64,000 nucleotides of DNA from a virus. The DNA is taken from positions 1 through 64,000 of the IMG/VR virus record IMGVR_UViG_3300005921_000006; one strand, written 5' to 3'. Of the stretch, positions 48,766-56,750 are shown in pieces (position 1 is the first letter of the stretch; every line of letters begins with the position of its first letter). A program made the translations under genes and the position numbers. The notes under the pieces were generated by a model. The model was not told where the DNA came from. It did no database searches and saw only the letters and a program-made list of their open reading frames with translations.

Positions 48766-50102
48766 GCTGCGCTTAACCTCCAACTCGCACATTCCGTCTT
48801 CAGCACGTAGCGCACATTGTCCGGCCCGTCGTCCTTTACCTTTACCGGCTTTTCTTCCCCGCGAGCGCTGGCCTTTACGTCCCACACGTAAGTTTGAATC
48901 TGCTTAATGGTTTCGCCCACGTGATTATGGAACGGCGAGCCACCATCGTACATATAGTCTTCGGGAGGACGCTTAAACCGCACCCGGCCCAAGGCCATCA
49001 ATGTAGCGACGGTCTTTATGCCGTCCAGCACTTCGTTATCCGCATCGCAGTGCCAAATGCCCGCCTGCGTAAGCTCAGCGTCGAAGCTAGCGCACTCCGG
49101 GGGAAGAATTACTTTCGCGCCCGTCTTAATCGACTTTAAAAACTGCTCCAGGTCTTCCCGGTACTGGCGGTCAGTTTTCTGCCGCATGGTAACGTGGGAA
49201 TCCCACCAGTACTCGCGGTCAAACCAGAAGTTCGTGCCGTCGTCGTAGCAGTCCAGGTACACCTGCACGTGGTCTACACCACAATCCACGCCCACGTAGC
49301 GGGCTACGATATGCCCCGAGGCTTTCATCTTATCGTCGAACACCTTACCCGGCTTGCCGTTCCGCATGGTCCAGGGCTTATCGTCATACAGCAAGTCCTC
49401 CGACCATACGTCTTTATAGATCGCGCCTTCGCCCGTTACCCACAAGCCCAACACGAAGCGCTGGTGGTAGAGCGAACCGGGTGGGTACACGGCTTCCAGG
49501 TTCTTCTTATAATCTTTGGGCAGGTTGGGGTTGTCTTCCAACTCAAAATGTTCCGACCATAGCCGTCCGCTCTTACGCAGTTCTTTATTGTCGAGGAAAT
49601 CGGTCTTGATGTAGTGGAACGGCGTATCGGTATTAGTGGTGGCGTACAGCCGAGCGCCTTCTACCGACATACGGTTGAGCAAAGTAAGCACGAAGCTACG
49701 GACCTGAAGCGTAAGCTCATCGCACACAGCCACGCCTACGGTAAGCCCGCGCAGCGTCTTCTCGCTGCCTTCGTCTTTCGCGCCAATTACTAACCACTTA
49801 CTGCCGAATAGGTCCAATTCCCCGCTCTGACGGTTAAAGCCGTAATTGTCTTTGCCGATAATGTTGAACAGGTCGTTCAGCACGTTACGGTAAATGGTTT
49901 CCTTGGTCACGCCCGTAAAAAGTCGCCAGCCTTTTACCGGGTACTTACACAAGGCAATAATCTTCGGGATGCAGCCCCAGGTTTTCGCCGACCGGACGGA
50001 GCCTTCTAGTATGTTGAGCCAAGCGTCAGCCTCCGGCGCTCGATACGCGAAGTCGTAGCACTTTTGCCCCAGCGGGAGGAACACGCGGTCGTCTTGAATC
50101 AC
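48762..50102 (-). CDS. Terminase large subunit
   Basis: A 446-residue protein. The ATPase Walker A-like EGSVRSAKT (33-41) has Ala where relatives usually have Gly (GSVRSGKT). Walker B-like VGVAVCDELTL follows. The nuclease domain shows GVDCGVDH and later acidic residues (LPPECASFDAELTQAGI, DADNEVLDGIKTVATLMA). It cuts and pumps the DNA into proheads. ATGA overlap with the small subunit. Confidence 0.92.
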   Translation of the reverse strand: MIQDDRVFLPLGQKCYDFAYRAPEADAWLNILEGSVRSAKTWGCIPKIIALCKYPVKGWRLFTGVTKETIYRNVLNDLFNIIGKDNYGFNRQSGELDLFGSKWLVIGAKDEGSEKTLRGLTVGVAVCDELTLQVRSFVLTLLNRMSVEGARLYATTNTDTPFHYIKTDFLDNKELRKSGRLWSEHFELEDNPNLPKDYKKNLEAVYPPGSLYHQRFVLGLWVTGEGAIYKDVWSEDLLYDDKPWTMRNGKPGKVFDDKMKASGHIVARYVGVDCGVDHVQVYLDCYDDGTNFWFDREYWWDSHVTMRQKTDRQYREDLEQFLKSIKTGAKVILPPECASFDAELTQAGIWHCDADNEVLDGIKTVATLMALGRVRFKRPPEDYMYDGGSPFHNHVGETIKQIQTYVWDVKASARGEEKPVKVKDDGPDNVRYVLKTECASWRLSAA

Positions 50103-50551
50103 TTCTTCACCGGGCCGTGCTTCATAGCGTCCACAATTTCCTGGAGCCGGTCTTTGTCTTTCGTCTTCAACTCGCCGTCCAGCCCGCGCAACTTCATTAG
50201 CAGCTTGAGAGCCTCAATGCGCTTTTCAATACTAAGCTCTTTGGTGTAGCCCGCAACCACGCGCTGCTCGCCGTAACCTTCGCAGTCCTCCACAACTTTA
50301 ATGCTGCACAAAGCCCGGGCCGTGTACTCATCCAGCATATCCACGGGAAGCAGCCGGCCTTGAGTGTCGTAAAGGCTGCGCTGATCGAAGAAAGCCAGGA
50401 AGATAATGAACTGCTCAATTTCAGCATTGGTAGCGGATGTCTTAGGCGGACCGGAGATAAACGGTTTAGGTTTTTCCTGCCGCTCGGCAGCACGGCGCAC
50501 GGAACTGGGTGCCCAGGGCTTAGTTTCTTCGGGCTGCTTTTTACGAGCCAC
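50099..50551 (-). CDS. Terminase small subunit
   Basis: A 150-residue protein. After a basic Pro/Lys N-terminus comes a helical domain (IEQFIIFLAFFDQRSLYDTQ, GRLLPVDMLDEYTARALCSI) and LSIEKRIEALKLLMKLRGLD, a common layout of phage small terminases (recognition of pac/cos and oligomerisation). Directly precedes the large subunit. It lacks an obvious helix-turn-helix, so the DNA contact is not identified. Confidence 0.82.
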   Translation of the reverse strand: MARKKQPEETKPWAPSSVRRAAERQEKPKPFISGPPKTSATNAEIEQFIIFLAFFDQRSLYDTQGRLLPVDMLDEYTARALCSIKVVEDCEGYGEQRVVAGYTKELSIEKRIEALKLLMKLRGLDGELKTKDKDRLQEIVDAMKHGPVKK

Positions 50552-50554
50552 ACC

Positions 50555-50893
50555 TTAAAATCGCTCCGCCTTCATCCACAGCCGTTCGCGCCGTTCTTTT
50601 GCGTCGGTTTCCTGCCCCAGTGGGGGGTAGCTGGTCATAAACAACGGCACGTGGTAATCCGGCGCGTTCAGCACTTCGTGCTTGATTTTTACTGCCAGAT
50701 TACCACGTAGCCGCTTACGCACTTGGCTCCAGGGTTCCCGCGTAAGCTGAATCAAGGCGTCCCGGTTGGCGGACCACTTTACGGCAAAGTGAGTAAGGGC
50801 GAGTAGGGCGAGGGACTTGGAAGCGGAGTGCGGAGGGCAAGGGGGGAGGGTTGTGGTGCCGAAAGGGTAGACCGGGATTCTAGCGCTTGACAA
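50555..50893 (-). CDS. Protein upstream of terminase, unknown
   Basis: 112 residues from TTG 50893; the first 30 are Pro-rich, so a later start is possible. The middle (LALLALTHFAVKWSANRDAL) is helical and a basic region follows (QVRKRLRGNLAVKIKHEVLN). The ribosome site is weak. It lies at the head of the late operon. Not recognised. Confidence 0.45.
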   Translation of the reverse strand: MSSARIPVYPFGTTTLPPCPPHSASKSLALLALTHFAVKWSANRDALIQLTREPWSQVRKRLRGNLAVKIKHEVLNAPDYHVPLFMTSYPPLGQETDAKERRERLWMKAERF

Positions 50894-51071
50894 TTTCGCG
50901 TCCGTATACGGCGCAATCGACTACGGTGGGAAGTATGATAGGCGAACTTACAATCGGTTCGACGTAACAGCGAGCGTTTGTTGCTTGGCGCGGAATGCGA
51001 GGAGCCAACTTTTCGCAGCTACAAACCTGCTTTCCGCAATCACCGCAAATAGTAACCGCAGCTTTTCCCAT
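50880..51071 (-). CDS. Small zinc-motif protein, first gene of the late operon
   Basis: ATG 51071 after CGGGAGTGCTGAG; a longer in-frame start at 51137 lacks a ribosome site. Product MGKAAVTICGDCGKQVCSCE... has CGDC and CSC, probably one zinc site, and a hydrophobic beta end. As first late gene it may be regulatory, but no motif proves this. Confidence 0.5.
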   Translation of the reverse strand: MGKAAVTICGDCGKQVCSCEKLAPRIPRQATNARCYVEPIVSSPIILPTVVDCAVYGREIVKR

Positions 51072-51236
51072 CTCAGCACTCCCGAAGGAGTCAGCAGGCC
51101 CGAAACCGCAGGCCACCAAAATTTCCGGGAAACCCACACCGCCTACGTTTTAAGTATACGGGTCCGAGCCGTGGGGCGCTATACCGGGTTATACGGGGCG
51201 GTGGGGTAAACGTACGTACGTTTTAGTATTTAAATA

Positions 51237-51694
51237 ATGCGTAACCCCGCGTAAACAGCGGACGAAACGCGCTTTTTGGGTGGGGTAGATTAGGCTGCCG
51301 GGAAATGCGTAACTAGTGTTTCGTGTAGTGTTTACGCGGGTAAAGCGAATAAAAGTTACTTAGTTACTTAGTTACTTATTTTAAAAATAAACGGGAGAAG
51401 AGGAAAAAACACACTCATTTATAATTAAATATAAAACGCCTAAAATGCGTAACGCGTAACTAGTACCTTGGAAAGCCGCGCCCGGCGCGGGTTTTACCAG
51501 TTACGCATTTAGTTACGCTCCTATCCATAATACTTTGCGTTACAAAGCCCGCTTAAACCTGCGTATTTAGCGGCTAAAACCAAGATCCAAAAACGCCCAT
51601 TTTAGTTACCTATTCGCCTAAGTTACGCAGTTACTTAGTTACCGATTATTTTAGGAATTACCCGACCTTGGCCACTAAGAGCCGAATGCGTAAC
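51237..51694. repeat. Iteron-like GTTAC/GTAAC repeat cluster
   Basis: I count ten GTTAC (51355, 51363, 51371, 51500, 51512, 51539, 51605, 51622, 51630, 51638) and five GTAAC (51241, 51309, 51449, 51456, 51690), where about one is expected by chance. A 9-mer ATGCGTAAC (or its complement) occurs five times (51237, 51305, 51445, 51500, 51686). AGTTACTT is repeated three times in tandem at 51354-51377. Confidence 0.85.
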
Positions 51695-51717
51695 TTTTGG
51701 CTCTGCTTGTGGGATAT

Positions 51718-51745
51718 TTACTTACCGGGCCGTTTAGTATATATT
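51718..51745 (+). promoter_or_regulatory. Candidate promoter for the replication operon
   Basis: TTACTT (51718-51723) and TATATT (51740-51745) are 16 bases apart, a sigma-70-like layout 30 bases before the gene at 51776. The -35 match is weak and the host is unknown. Confidence 0.35.
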
Positions 51746-51775
51746 TAAGCGGTTGCGCTTTTTAAGGGGGTTTAA

Positions 51776-51961
51776 ATGGCCGAAGAGCGAACCATCGTGT
51801 CCGCCGATCTACCCAAAGAATTGGTAAAGTGGATGGACTTGCGTCTGGCCCAGAAACGGCTCGAAGCCTTGCAGAGCGGCAAAGAGGATTCCGTAATGCC
51901 TACGCGTTCCAGTTTTATCCGCGATCTTATTATCAAGGCCAAAAATAACGGCAATAAATAA
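51776..51961 (+). CDS. Ribbon-helix-helix-like DNA-binding protein
   Basis: A 61-residue protein after AAGGGGGTTTAA. TIVSADLPKELVKWMDLRLA gives the short strand and first helix, and PTRSSFIRDLIIKAKN the second helix of a CopG/Arc-like dimer. It stands directly downstream of the repeat cluster and first in the rightward operon, so autoregulation or control of the origin through the repeats is a reasonable inference. Confidence 0.7.
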   Translation: MAEERTIVSADLPKELVKWMDLRLAQKRLEALQSGKEDSVMPTRSSFIRDLIIKAKNNGNK

Positions 51962-51971
51962 CGGAGCCGAA

Positions 51972-54044
51972 GTGCATACGATAGACGTTGTGCGTTCGGC
52001 TATGTTGCGCAAGATAAAAGACAGCGCCCTGGCCGAGAAGGATTTAAAGCGCTTGAAGTTCCAACCCTACACGGCGGAGTCCATCACCCTCCGCGCCGTC
52101 GAGCTGGGCATCCCCTACGTCCGGGAGCCAGGTTTTCTAATCCCGTACTTCGACGCAGCCCAAAAGCCCGTAAACTTTTTCCGCTATCGCTACCTGAAAG
52201 AGTTCCTCCCCCGAAACGGCTTCGCCGCGCTTACCGTACCGGACAAAAAAGCGATTAAGTACATGCAGCCCGGTGGTGAAATACCGCACGTGTATTTTTC
52301 GCCCCTGTTCGATTGGAAGGACTTTTTTAAGCACCCGCCCGCTAAAGCACCCCTCATCATTACGGAAGGCGAGTTAAAAGCCGCTTGTGGTACTAAATAC
52401 GGTTTTCCCGTTCTGGGTCTGGGTGGAGTCAGCAGTTTTATGAGTACGAAGAACGGCTTGGACTTGCTACCCGAGCTGGGCGCCATCGACTTTAAGGATC
52501 GCGTTGTATACATTGTTTTCGACTCTGACGCCGTGCACAAGCCCGACGTGCTTATTGCCAGTAATATGCTAGCTCGCCGCCTGCTGGCTCGCGAAGCCCA
52601 CGTGCACGTACAGTGGGTGCCCGAGCTAAACAAGGCTAAGACCGGGCTGGACGACTACATTGTAGCCAGAGGGAAAGAAGCATTTGATAAGCTGGTGAAC
52701 AGCTCGGAAGAGTGGTCCAAGAGCCGCGCCTTACATGAGTTTAATGACGAAGTAATATTTCTCCGCGAGAGCGACACCATTATGGAGCTGGCGCACCGCT
52801 ATCGCTGGAAGGCGGCCACGGCGGTAAGCAGCGTTTATAAGAATAAAACGTTTACTTTAAAAGAGACTAAAGGCAAAGAAGTAGTGTTGAAGACCTACAA
52901 CACCGCTGCGGAGTGGTGGAAGTGGGGAGGACGCTCGGAGCTGGATAGCATTACCTACGTACCCGGTGGGCCGCTGGTAATCGAATCGGCGGATACGAAC
53001 GGTGCAGTAACGAGGAATTACAATTGCTGGCAGGGCTGGGGAGTGGCCGAGAAGTATGTTTGCAAAGGGTCGATGGAAAACTGGCGGAAGCTTTTAGATT
53101 TTATTTTTACCGGTCACAAACCCGAATATCGCAAGTTTTTTGAACAGTGGCTGGCGTACCCCATTCAGTACCCTGGTACCAAACTTTTTTCCGCTGTAAG
53201 TATGTGGGGGAAACCGGGGGTGGGTAAATCGCTGATCGGCTATACCATGAAGCGGTTGTACGGTAACAACTTTACCAAAGTGACAGAGCGCGAGCTACAT
53301 GGCAATTTTAACGAGTGGGCCGAGTACCGGCAGTTTGCGCTAGGGGAAGAGATTACGGGTGGTGACAAGCGTGGGGTGGCGGACTACTTAAAGGACATTA
53401 TTACCCAGGAAGAACTGCGCATTAACCCCAAGCACATTAAAGCCTATACGCTTCCCGACTGTACCAACTGGTTTTTTACCTCCAACCACCCTGACGCTTT
53501 TTTCATAGAGGACGCCGACCGGCGGTTTTTTGTAATTGAGGTGAAGAATTCAGCCTTGGAGCGCAGTTTCTATAAGAAGTATAACGACTGGTTCCGCAGT
53601 GATGAGGGCGCGGGAGCGCTGATGTGGTATTTTCGTAACCTTAATCTGGACGGCTTCGACCCTATGGGCCACGCCATGGAAACGGAAAGCAAACGCGAGA
53701 TGATCAGCGACGGACGCAGCGACGTAGGCAGCTGGTGCGCTATGCTGCGGGAAAACCCCGACGAGGTACTGCGGCTGCCGGGCGGGGAACCGATCCAGCG
53801 TAAGCTGTGGACCAGCGGAGAGCTGTACGCGCTGTTCGACCCCACAGGTAAGGGGCGCGTGACGCAGAATGGGCTGGGCCGCGAGCTAAAGCGCGCCGGG
53901 TTCCGCAAGGCGCTAGAAGGTGCGCCGCTACGCACGAAATATGGGTTAGTAAAATTGTGGGTGATTCGCAACCCAGGGCCAATTAAAAACCCCAGTATGT
54001 TCGCTAAGTTATACGAACAGGAAATGGAAGGAAAATGCTCGTAG
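51972..54044 (+). CDS. Primase-helicase (TOPRIM-like plus SF3-type helicase)
   Basis: A 690-residue protein starting at GTG after ACGGAGCCGAA. N-terminal region: PHVYFSPLFDWKDFF, PLIITEGELKAAC (Glu132), VVYIVFDSDAVHKPDV (Asp184, Asp186), the DUF3854/TOPRIM-like pattern of primase or nuclease folds. Helicase part: MWGKPGVGKSLIGYTMKRLY (Walker A 413-420), FALGEEITGGDKRGVADYLK and NWFFTSNHPDAFFIEDADRR, typical of phage DUF5906-type helicases. It would unwind and prime phage DNA, and the adjacent repeat region may be its origin. Confidence 0.88.
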   Translation: MHTIDVVRSAMLRKIKDSALAEKDLKRLKFQPYTAESITLRAVELGIPYVREPGFLIPYFDAAQKPVNFFRYRYLKEFLPRNGFAALTVPDKKAIKYMQPGGEIPHVYFSPLFDWKDFFKHPPAKAPLIITEGELKAACGTKYGFPVLGLGGVSSFMSTKNGLDLLPELGAIDFKDRVVYIVFDSDAVHKPDVLIASNMLARRLLAREAHVHVQWVPELNKAKTGLDDYIVARGKEAFDKLVNSSEEWSKSRALHEFNDEVIFLRESDTIMELAHRYRWKAATAVSSVYKNKTFTLKETKGKEVVLKTYNTAAEWWKWGGRSELDSITYVPGGPLVIESADTNGAVTRNYNCWQGWGVAEKYVCKGSMENWRKLLDFIFTGHKPEYRKFFEQWLAYPIQYPGTKLFSAVSMWGKPGVGKSLIGYTMKRLYGNNFTKVTERELHGNFNEWAEYRQFALGEEITGGDKRGVADYLKDIITQEELRINPKHIKAYTLPDCTNWFFTSNHPDAFFIEDADRRFFVIEVKNSALERSFYKKYNDWFRSDEGAGALMWYFRNLNLDGFDPMGHAMETESKREMISDGRSDVGSWCAMLRENPDEVLRLPGGEPIQRKLWTSGELYALFDPTGKGRVTQNGLGRELKRAGFRKALEGAPLRTKYGLVKLWVIRNPGPIKNPSMFAKLYEQEMEGKCS

Positions 54045-54391
54045 CGGCGGATGTAGAACGAATAATGAAGGAAATCCCGAATCTTACCGCCAACGGCATA
54101 GAGCCGCTAATTGCGCCTAAGTTCGAAGAAAGTAGAAACGAGCTACGTACTTTTTTACCCCAGGTTCAGTACGTTGCAGCCTGCTTGGAAAAGCACTTCC
54201 GCCCCGGCGAGTTGTCTTGCAGCTCTTACGCGCTCAAGCACGAGGTAGAGCGTATCAGCCGGGAGGAAAACGACTACACCTACATAAGCAACGGTGCGTT
54301 TATCGCGGGTGCGATACTCTCCGGTTATTCGCCTCGTGTTGACTTAAACTTCATCAACGTGATGTTTAAGATTACGCGGAGGGAGCCGTGA
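54035..54391 (+). CDS. Small protein downstream of primase-helicase
   Basis: A 118-residue protein overlapping the helicase gene by 10 bases. The text ELSCSSYALKHEVERISREE then YISNGAFIAGAILSGY resembles phage proteins of unknown function found near replication genes. No catalytic motif. Co-translation with the helicase suggests an accessory role. Confidence 0.6.
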   Translation: MLVAADVERIMKEIPNLTANGIEPLIAPKFEESRNELRTFLPQVQYVAACLEKHFRPGELSCSSYALKHEVERISREENDYTYISNGAFIAGAILSGYSPRVDLNFINVMFKITRREP

Positions 54392-54648
54392 TTGACACCG
54401 CCGAATACGACCGTTTCCTAGAAGCCGAAGCCCGCTACCACGACCGACCACTGAAGGAGGATATCCCGCAAATAGTTGTAAACCAAGTTGCTCGCAGGCC
54501 GCCAGATAAGCACGGCAACCAACCCATATTAAAGTACGATTACTTCCTCCACCCCCGTTTCGGCGTGGTAAAAGCCCTGAACGATGGCGGAACGCTCGTA
54601 TGCAAATCGCCGGTATGCGAGGCGCTGGACCGGGAGCTGTTCGAGTAA
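54388..54648 (+). CDS. Small protein, 86 aa, unknown
   Basis: Starts at GTG overlapping the previous stop (GTGA). Product MIDTAEYDRFLEAEARYHDR..., with a beta-rich C-terminal half (YDYFLHPRFGVVKALNDGGT) and a CKSPVC pair. Not recognised. Confidence 0.55.
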   Translation: MIDTAEYDRFLEAEARYHDRPLKEDIPQIVVNQVARRPPDKHGNQPILKYDYFLHPRFGVVKALNDGGTLVCKSPVCEALDRELFE

Positions 54649-54703
54649 AATTAGCTATTTACGTAACCCGTTAATTTTAGTACCCTATTAAAAGGAAACG
54701 CCG
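54647..54703 (+). promoter_or_regulatory. AT-rich intergenic element
   Basis: Begins AAAATTAGCTATTTA (54647-54661), nearly repeated at 58685-58699. An inverted repeat AAAATTA...TAATTTT surrounds a GTAAC core. A -10-like CTATTAA lies before AAAGGAAACGCC and the ATG at 54704. Probably a promoter or operator. Confidence 0.4.
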
Positions 54704-55051
54704 ATGCCTCTCACCACCAAATCCGAACCCACCCTGTACGCCGTCCTCCAGTCTCCCCCCGGCGCGACCAGGGAGGAACTGCACGAAGCGTACTTAAAAC
54801 TGGCGTTCGATCTGCGCCACGTAGTAGAAAGCACCACCCCAACCCCAGAAAAGGACGCCCAGCGGTTCCGCGAGATTACCGGGGCGTGGGGGGTGTTAAA
54901 GGACAGCAAAGCCCGCAGGCAGTACGACGCCAAGCTGAAGCTGGCAGGTAATCAGTGTACGAATTGCGAAGGTACGGGCCGCAAGTGGACGTTCGCCACC
55001 CGGCGTGAGGAGTTGTGTAAAGTCTGCAAGGGAACAGGACAAAAGCAATGA
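54704..55051 (+). CDS. J-domain-like protein lacking HPD, with one DnaJ-type zinc module
   Basis: A 115-residue protein. Residues about 8-75 follow a J-domain (PTLYAVLQSPPGATREELHE, AYLKLAFDLRHVVE, ITGAWGVLKDSKARRQYDAK). The position of the essential HPD is occupied by RHV, so Hsp70 stimulation is not expected. Residues 86-112 carry two CxxCxGxG motifs (CTNCEGTG, CKVCKGTG). It could bind a host chaperone or client without the J-activity. ATGA overlap with the next gene. Confidence 0.75.
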   Translation: MPLTTKSEPTLYAVLQSPPGATREELHEAYLKLAFDLRHVVESTTPTPEKDAQRFREITGAWGVLKDSKARRQYDAKLKLAGNQCTNCEGTGRKWTFATRREELCKVCKGTGQKQ

Positions 55052-55407
55052 ACGCAGAACTGAAGCAGGCGAAGCAGCAGATCAGGCCGTATCTGAGACA
55101 GATTTCGGACACGGCATTGTGGCAGTTGTGCGCGATGGCGAAGGATGGGCGGATTGTGTGGGAGTCTGCGTGTAACTGTATCCGAGGCGTCGTGGGTGGA
55201 TGTTCTAATGACGGCTACTTGGAACAATCATCTGCGGCTGCCTTTATGGCGGAGCACGGGCTGCTCATGTTAGGCGTTCTTACTATTGACTGGGAGAGAG
55301 GATCGTACAACCACTATCGCAACCTCCGCCTGCTCCCGATGTGCCGTGCAGAGATGAGACGGCGATCCAGGGTCGCGCAGGCCGATAAAGAGGCGGTTGG
55401 AGTTTAA
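55048..55407 (+). CDS. Protein of 119 aa, unknown
   Basis: Begins MNAELKQAKQQIRPYLRQIS with a helical N-terminus, a middle with CNCIRGVVGGCSNDGYLEQS, and an Arg-rich end (LLPMCRAEMRRRSRVAQADK). ATGA overlap with the J-like gene. Codon style changes here relative to the preceding genes. Not recognised. Confidence 0.55.
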   Translation: MNAELKQAKQQIRPYLRQISDTALWQLCAMAKDGRIVWESACNCIRGVVGGCSNDGYLEQSSAAAFMAEHGLLMLGVLTIDWERGSYNHYRNLRLLPMCRAEMRRRSRVAQADKEAVGV

Positions 55408-55420
55408 AGGAGGAAGCAAA

Positions 55421-55663
55421 ATGAGTGTACCGTTGAATCAGCAAGACTATGAGCGGTTCAAGAAGCTCGCTGACGCCGTAATGCAGTCTGGCGAAGGCGA
55501 GATCAGCATTTACACCAGTCACAACCGGCAGCCGAAAGGCTGCTATGTCTCAATCGAGATGAGGTGCAATTCGTTGGCGTCGGAAAAACTGGAGGAGATC
55601 TTTAACTGTGCTCCTCTCCCTGCCGCGCCGCAGCCTGTAATGAAATCGGCAGACGACTATTGA
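55421..55663 (+). CDS. Small protein, 80 aa, unknown
   Basis: ATG 55421 after AAAGGAGGAAGCAAA, a very strong ribosome site. Product MSVPLNQQDYERFKKLADAV..., with a beta-rich middle (EISIYTSHNRQPKGCYVSIE). The stop is followed by a 25-base intergenic repeat shared with the next intergenic gap. Not recognised. Confidence 0.6.
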   Translation: MSVPLNQQDYERFKKLADAVMQSGEGEISIYTSHNRQPKGCYVSIEMRCNSLASEKLEEIFNCAPLPAAPQPVMKSADDY

Positions 55664-55664
55664 A

Positions 55665-55689
55665 ACTTTCCCTCGCCTCGCGGCGGGCG
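55665..55689 (+). repeat. Intergenic repeat, copy 1
   Basis: A 25-base sequence beginning ACTTTCCCTCGCCTCGCGGC, immediately after a TGA stop. It is identical to copy 2. The CGCC/GGCG arms can form a small hairpin. Confidence 0.9.
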
Positions 55690-55716
55690 ATCCAGGTTGG
55701 CGGTAAAGGAGGAAGC

Positions 55717-55983
55717 ATGCAGCACGACAGGCTTAAAACTACAGAGGCAGTTGTCGCAGAGTGGGGCTATATAGTCTTGCAAGCATGGATGCCACGAAAG
55801 AGGGGCGAAATTATAGTCGATGTTGATTTAGGACGGCTACCTCAACCATTTGCCGTGGTTGGAGAGGGAACGAAAGAGGATTTTTTGGCGCAGCGTGCCT
55901 TCGTGGATGCCTTAACTGGAAGCAAGCATCCTCTCGATTCTCATCGCCTTGCGCCTTACTTTTACAAGGTTGCGACAGACTGA
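55717..55983 (+). CDS. Small protein, 88 aa, unknown
   Basis: ATG 55717 after TAAAGGAGGAAGC; the longer in-frame start includes the intergenic repeat and is rejected. Product MQHDRLKTTEAVVAEWGYIV, with a following basic and beta-rich region (GEIIVDVDLGRLPQPFAVVG). Not recognised. Followed by repeat copy 2. Confidence 0.6.
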   Translation: MQHDRLKTTEAVVAEWGYIVLQAWMPRKRGEIIVDVDLGRLPQPFAVVGEGTKEDFLAQRAFVDALTGSKHPLDSHRLAPYFYKVATD

Positions 55984-55987
55984 ATTG

Positions 55988-56012
55988 ACTTTCCCTCGCC
56001 TCGCGGCGGGCG
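55988..56012 (+). repeat. Intergenic repeat, copy 2
   Basis: 25 bases identical to copy 1 at 55665-55689, again directly after a TGA stop and before a ribosome site. Confidence 0.9.
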
Positions 56013-56030
56013 GACAGGAGGAGGATAAGC

Positions 56031-56609
56031 ATGAAGGTGTTTTGGAACAAAGAGAAGAAATCGCAAGAGGTAGATTCTATTCCAGTAGAGGAGCCGAAGA
56101 TGTCTCCGATAGAGGAGAATGTTCCTTCCAGTTACGAGGCTAAGCCTGACCTCGGGGCAGATGAATTCGCTGAATATCAGAGAGTGGCCAAGGCTATCGG
56201 ACTCGACACTCAGGAAGCGTTATTTAATGAGCGTATGCGTCATTGCTGCGTCGTGAACGGATTCCGCATCTACACCGTTTCACAGGTGGATAAGTTTCTG
56301 AACCGCAAATTAGGGGTCGGTAAATGGGAGTGGATGGGCCTGCGATTTGAAGATGTAGAGCATCTTGGCGGATGGTATACCACTTCGAGCGAGCCGCGCA
56401 TCAAATTCAGCAAGAAACAATATGGCCGGAAGATTCCCTTGCCTGTACTGCTGACCGTCCAGCGCGTGCTTGAAGAAGTTCCAGGTGCGCACTTTTATAT
56501 TTCAGGCATACCGGACGTGGATGACGACCCATTCCTCAGTGTCACGTGCCGGGCAGGTGATCAGTTCATCATTGAGCGATGGGATGAGCCGGATTTCAGA
56601 GAGGTTTAG
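56031..56609 (+). CDS. Protein of 192 aa, unknown
   Basis: ATG after AGGAGGAGGATAAGC. The N-terminal 50 residues are polar and acidic (WNKEKKSQEVDSIPVEEPKM). The remainder is a globular domain (CCVVNGFRIYTVSQVDKFLN, GKWEWMGLRFEDVEHLGGWY, PVLLTVQRVLEEVPGAHFYI). The last part ends FIIERWDEPDFREV. No family recognised. Confidence 0.6.
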   Translation: MKVFWNKEKKSQEVDSIPVEEPKMSPIEENVPSSYEAKPDLGADEFAEYQRVAKAIGLDTQEALFNERMRHCCVVNGFRIYTVSQVDKFLNRKLGVGKWEWMGLRFEDVEHLGGWYTTSSEPRIKFSKKQYGRKIPLPVLLTVQRVLEEVPGAHFYISGIPDVDDDPFLSVTCRAGDQFIIERWDEPDFREV

Positions 56610-56620
56610 GCTTTCTGCCT

Positions 56621-56635
56621 GCCTCGCGGCGGGCG
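56621..56635 (+). repeat. Intergenic repeat, copy 3 (diverged)
   Basis: GCCTCGCGGCGGGCG, identical to the last 15 bases of copies 1 and 2, preceded by a partly matching CTTTCTGCCT, again just after a stop (TAG at 56607-56609). Confidence 0.8.
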
Positions 56636-56750
56636 GGAGACGTGCGGCGGCCCTCGCAAGAGGCTCCCAGTACGGATTGGTGCTCGCTACAACCATCGCC
56701 GCACGGTTAGTCAAGCTCACTGGCGGCTAGAGCCGCAGAAAAGGAAGCGT

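Larger units (their letters stand above)
51138..51775. other. Divergent non-coding control region, candidate replication origin
   Basis: 638 bases without a credible gene between the leftward late operon and the rightward replication genes. It is AT-rich in parts (Ts and As around 51351-51440) and packed with GTTAC/GTAAC repeats. It carries a GC-rich inverted repeat near 51476-51490 (CCGCG...CGCGG). The adjacent first rightward gene encodes a ribbon-helix-helix protein and the second a primase-helicase. This layout fits an origin with iterons, an operator cluster, or both. Confidence 0.6.

Noticed and set aside
51138-51775. CRISPR array
   Set aside because: Repeats are short (5-9 bases), in both orientations and irregularly spaced, without equal-length spacers.
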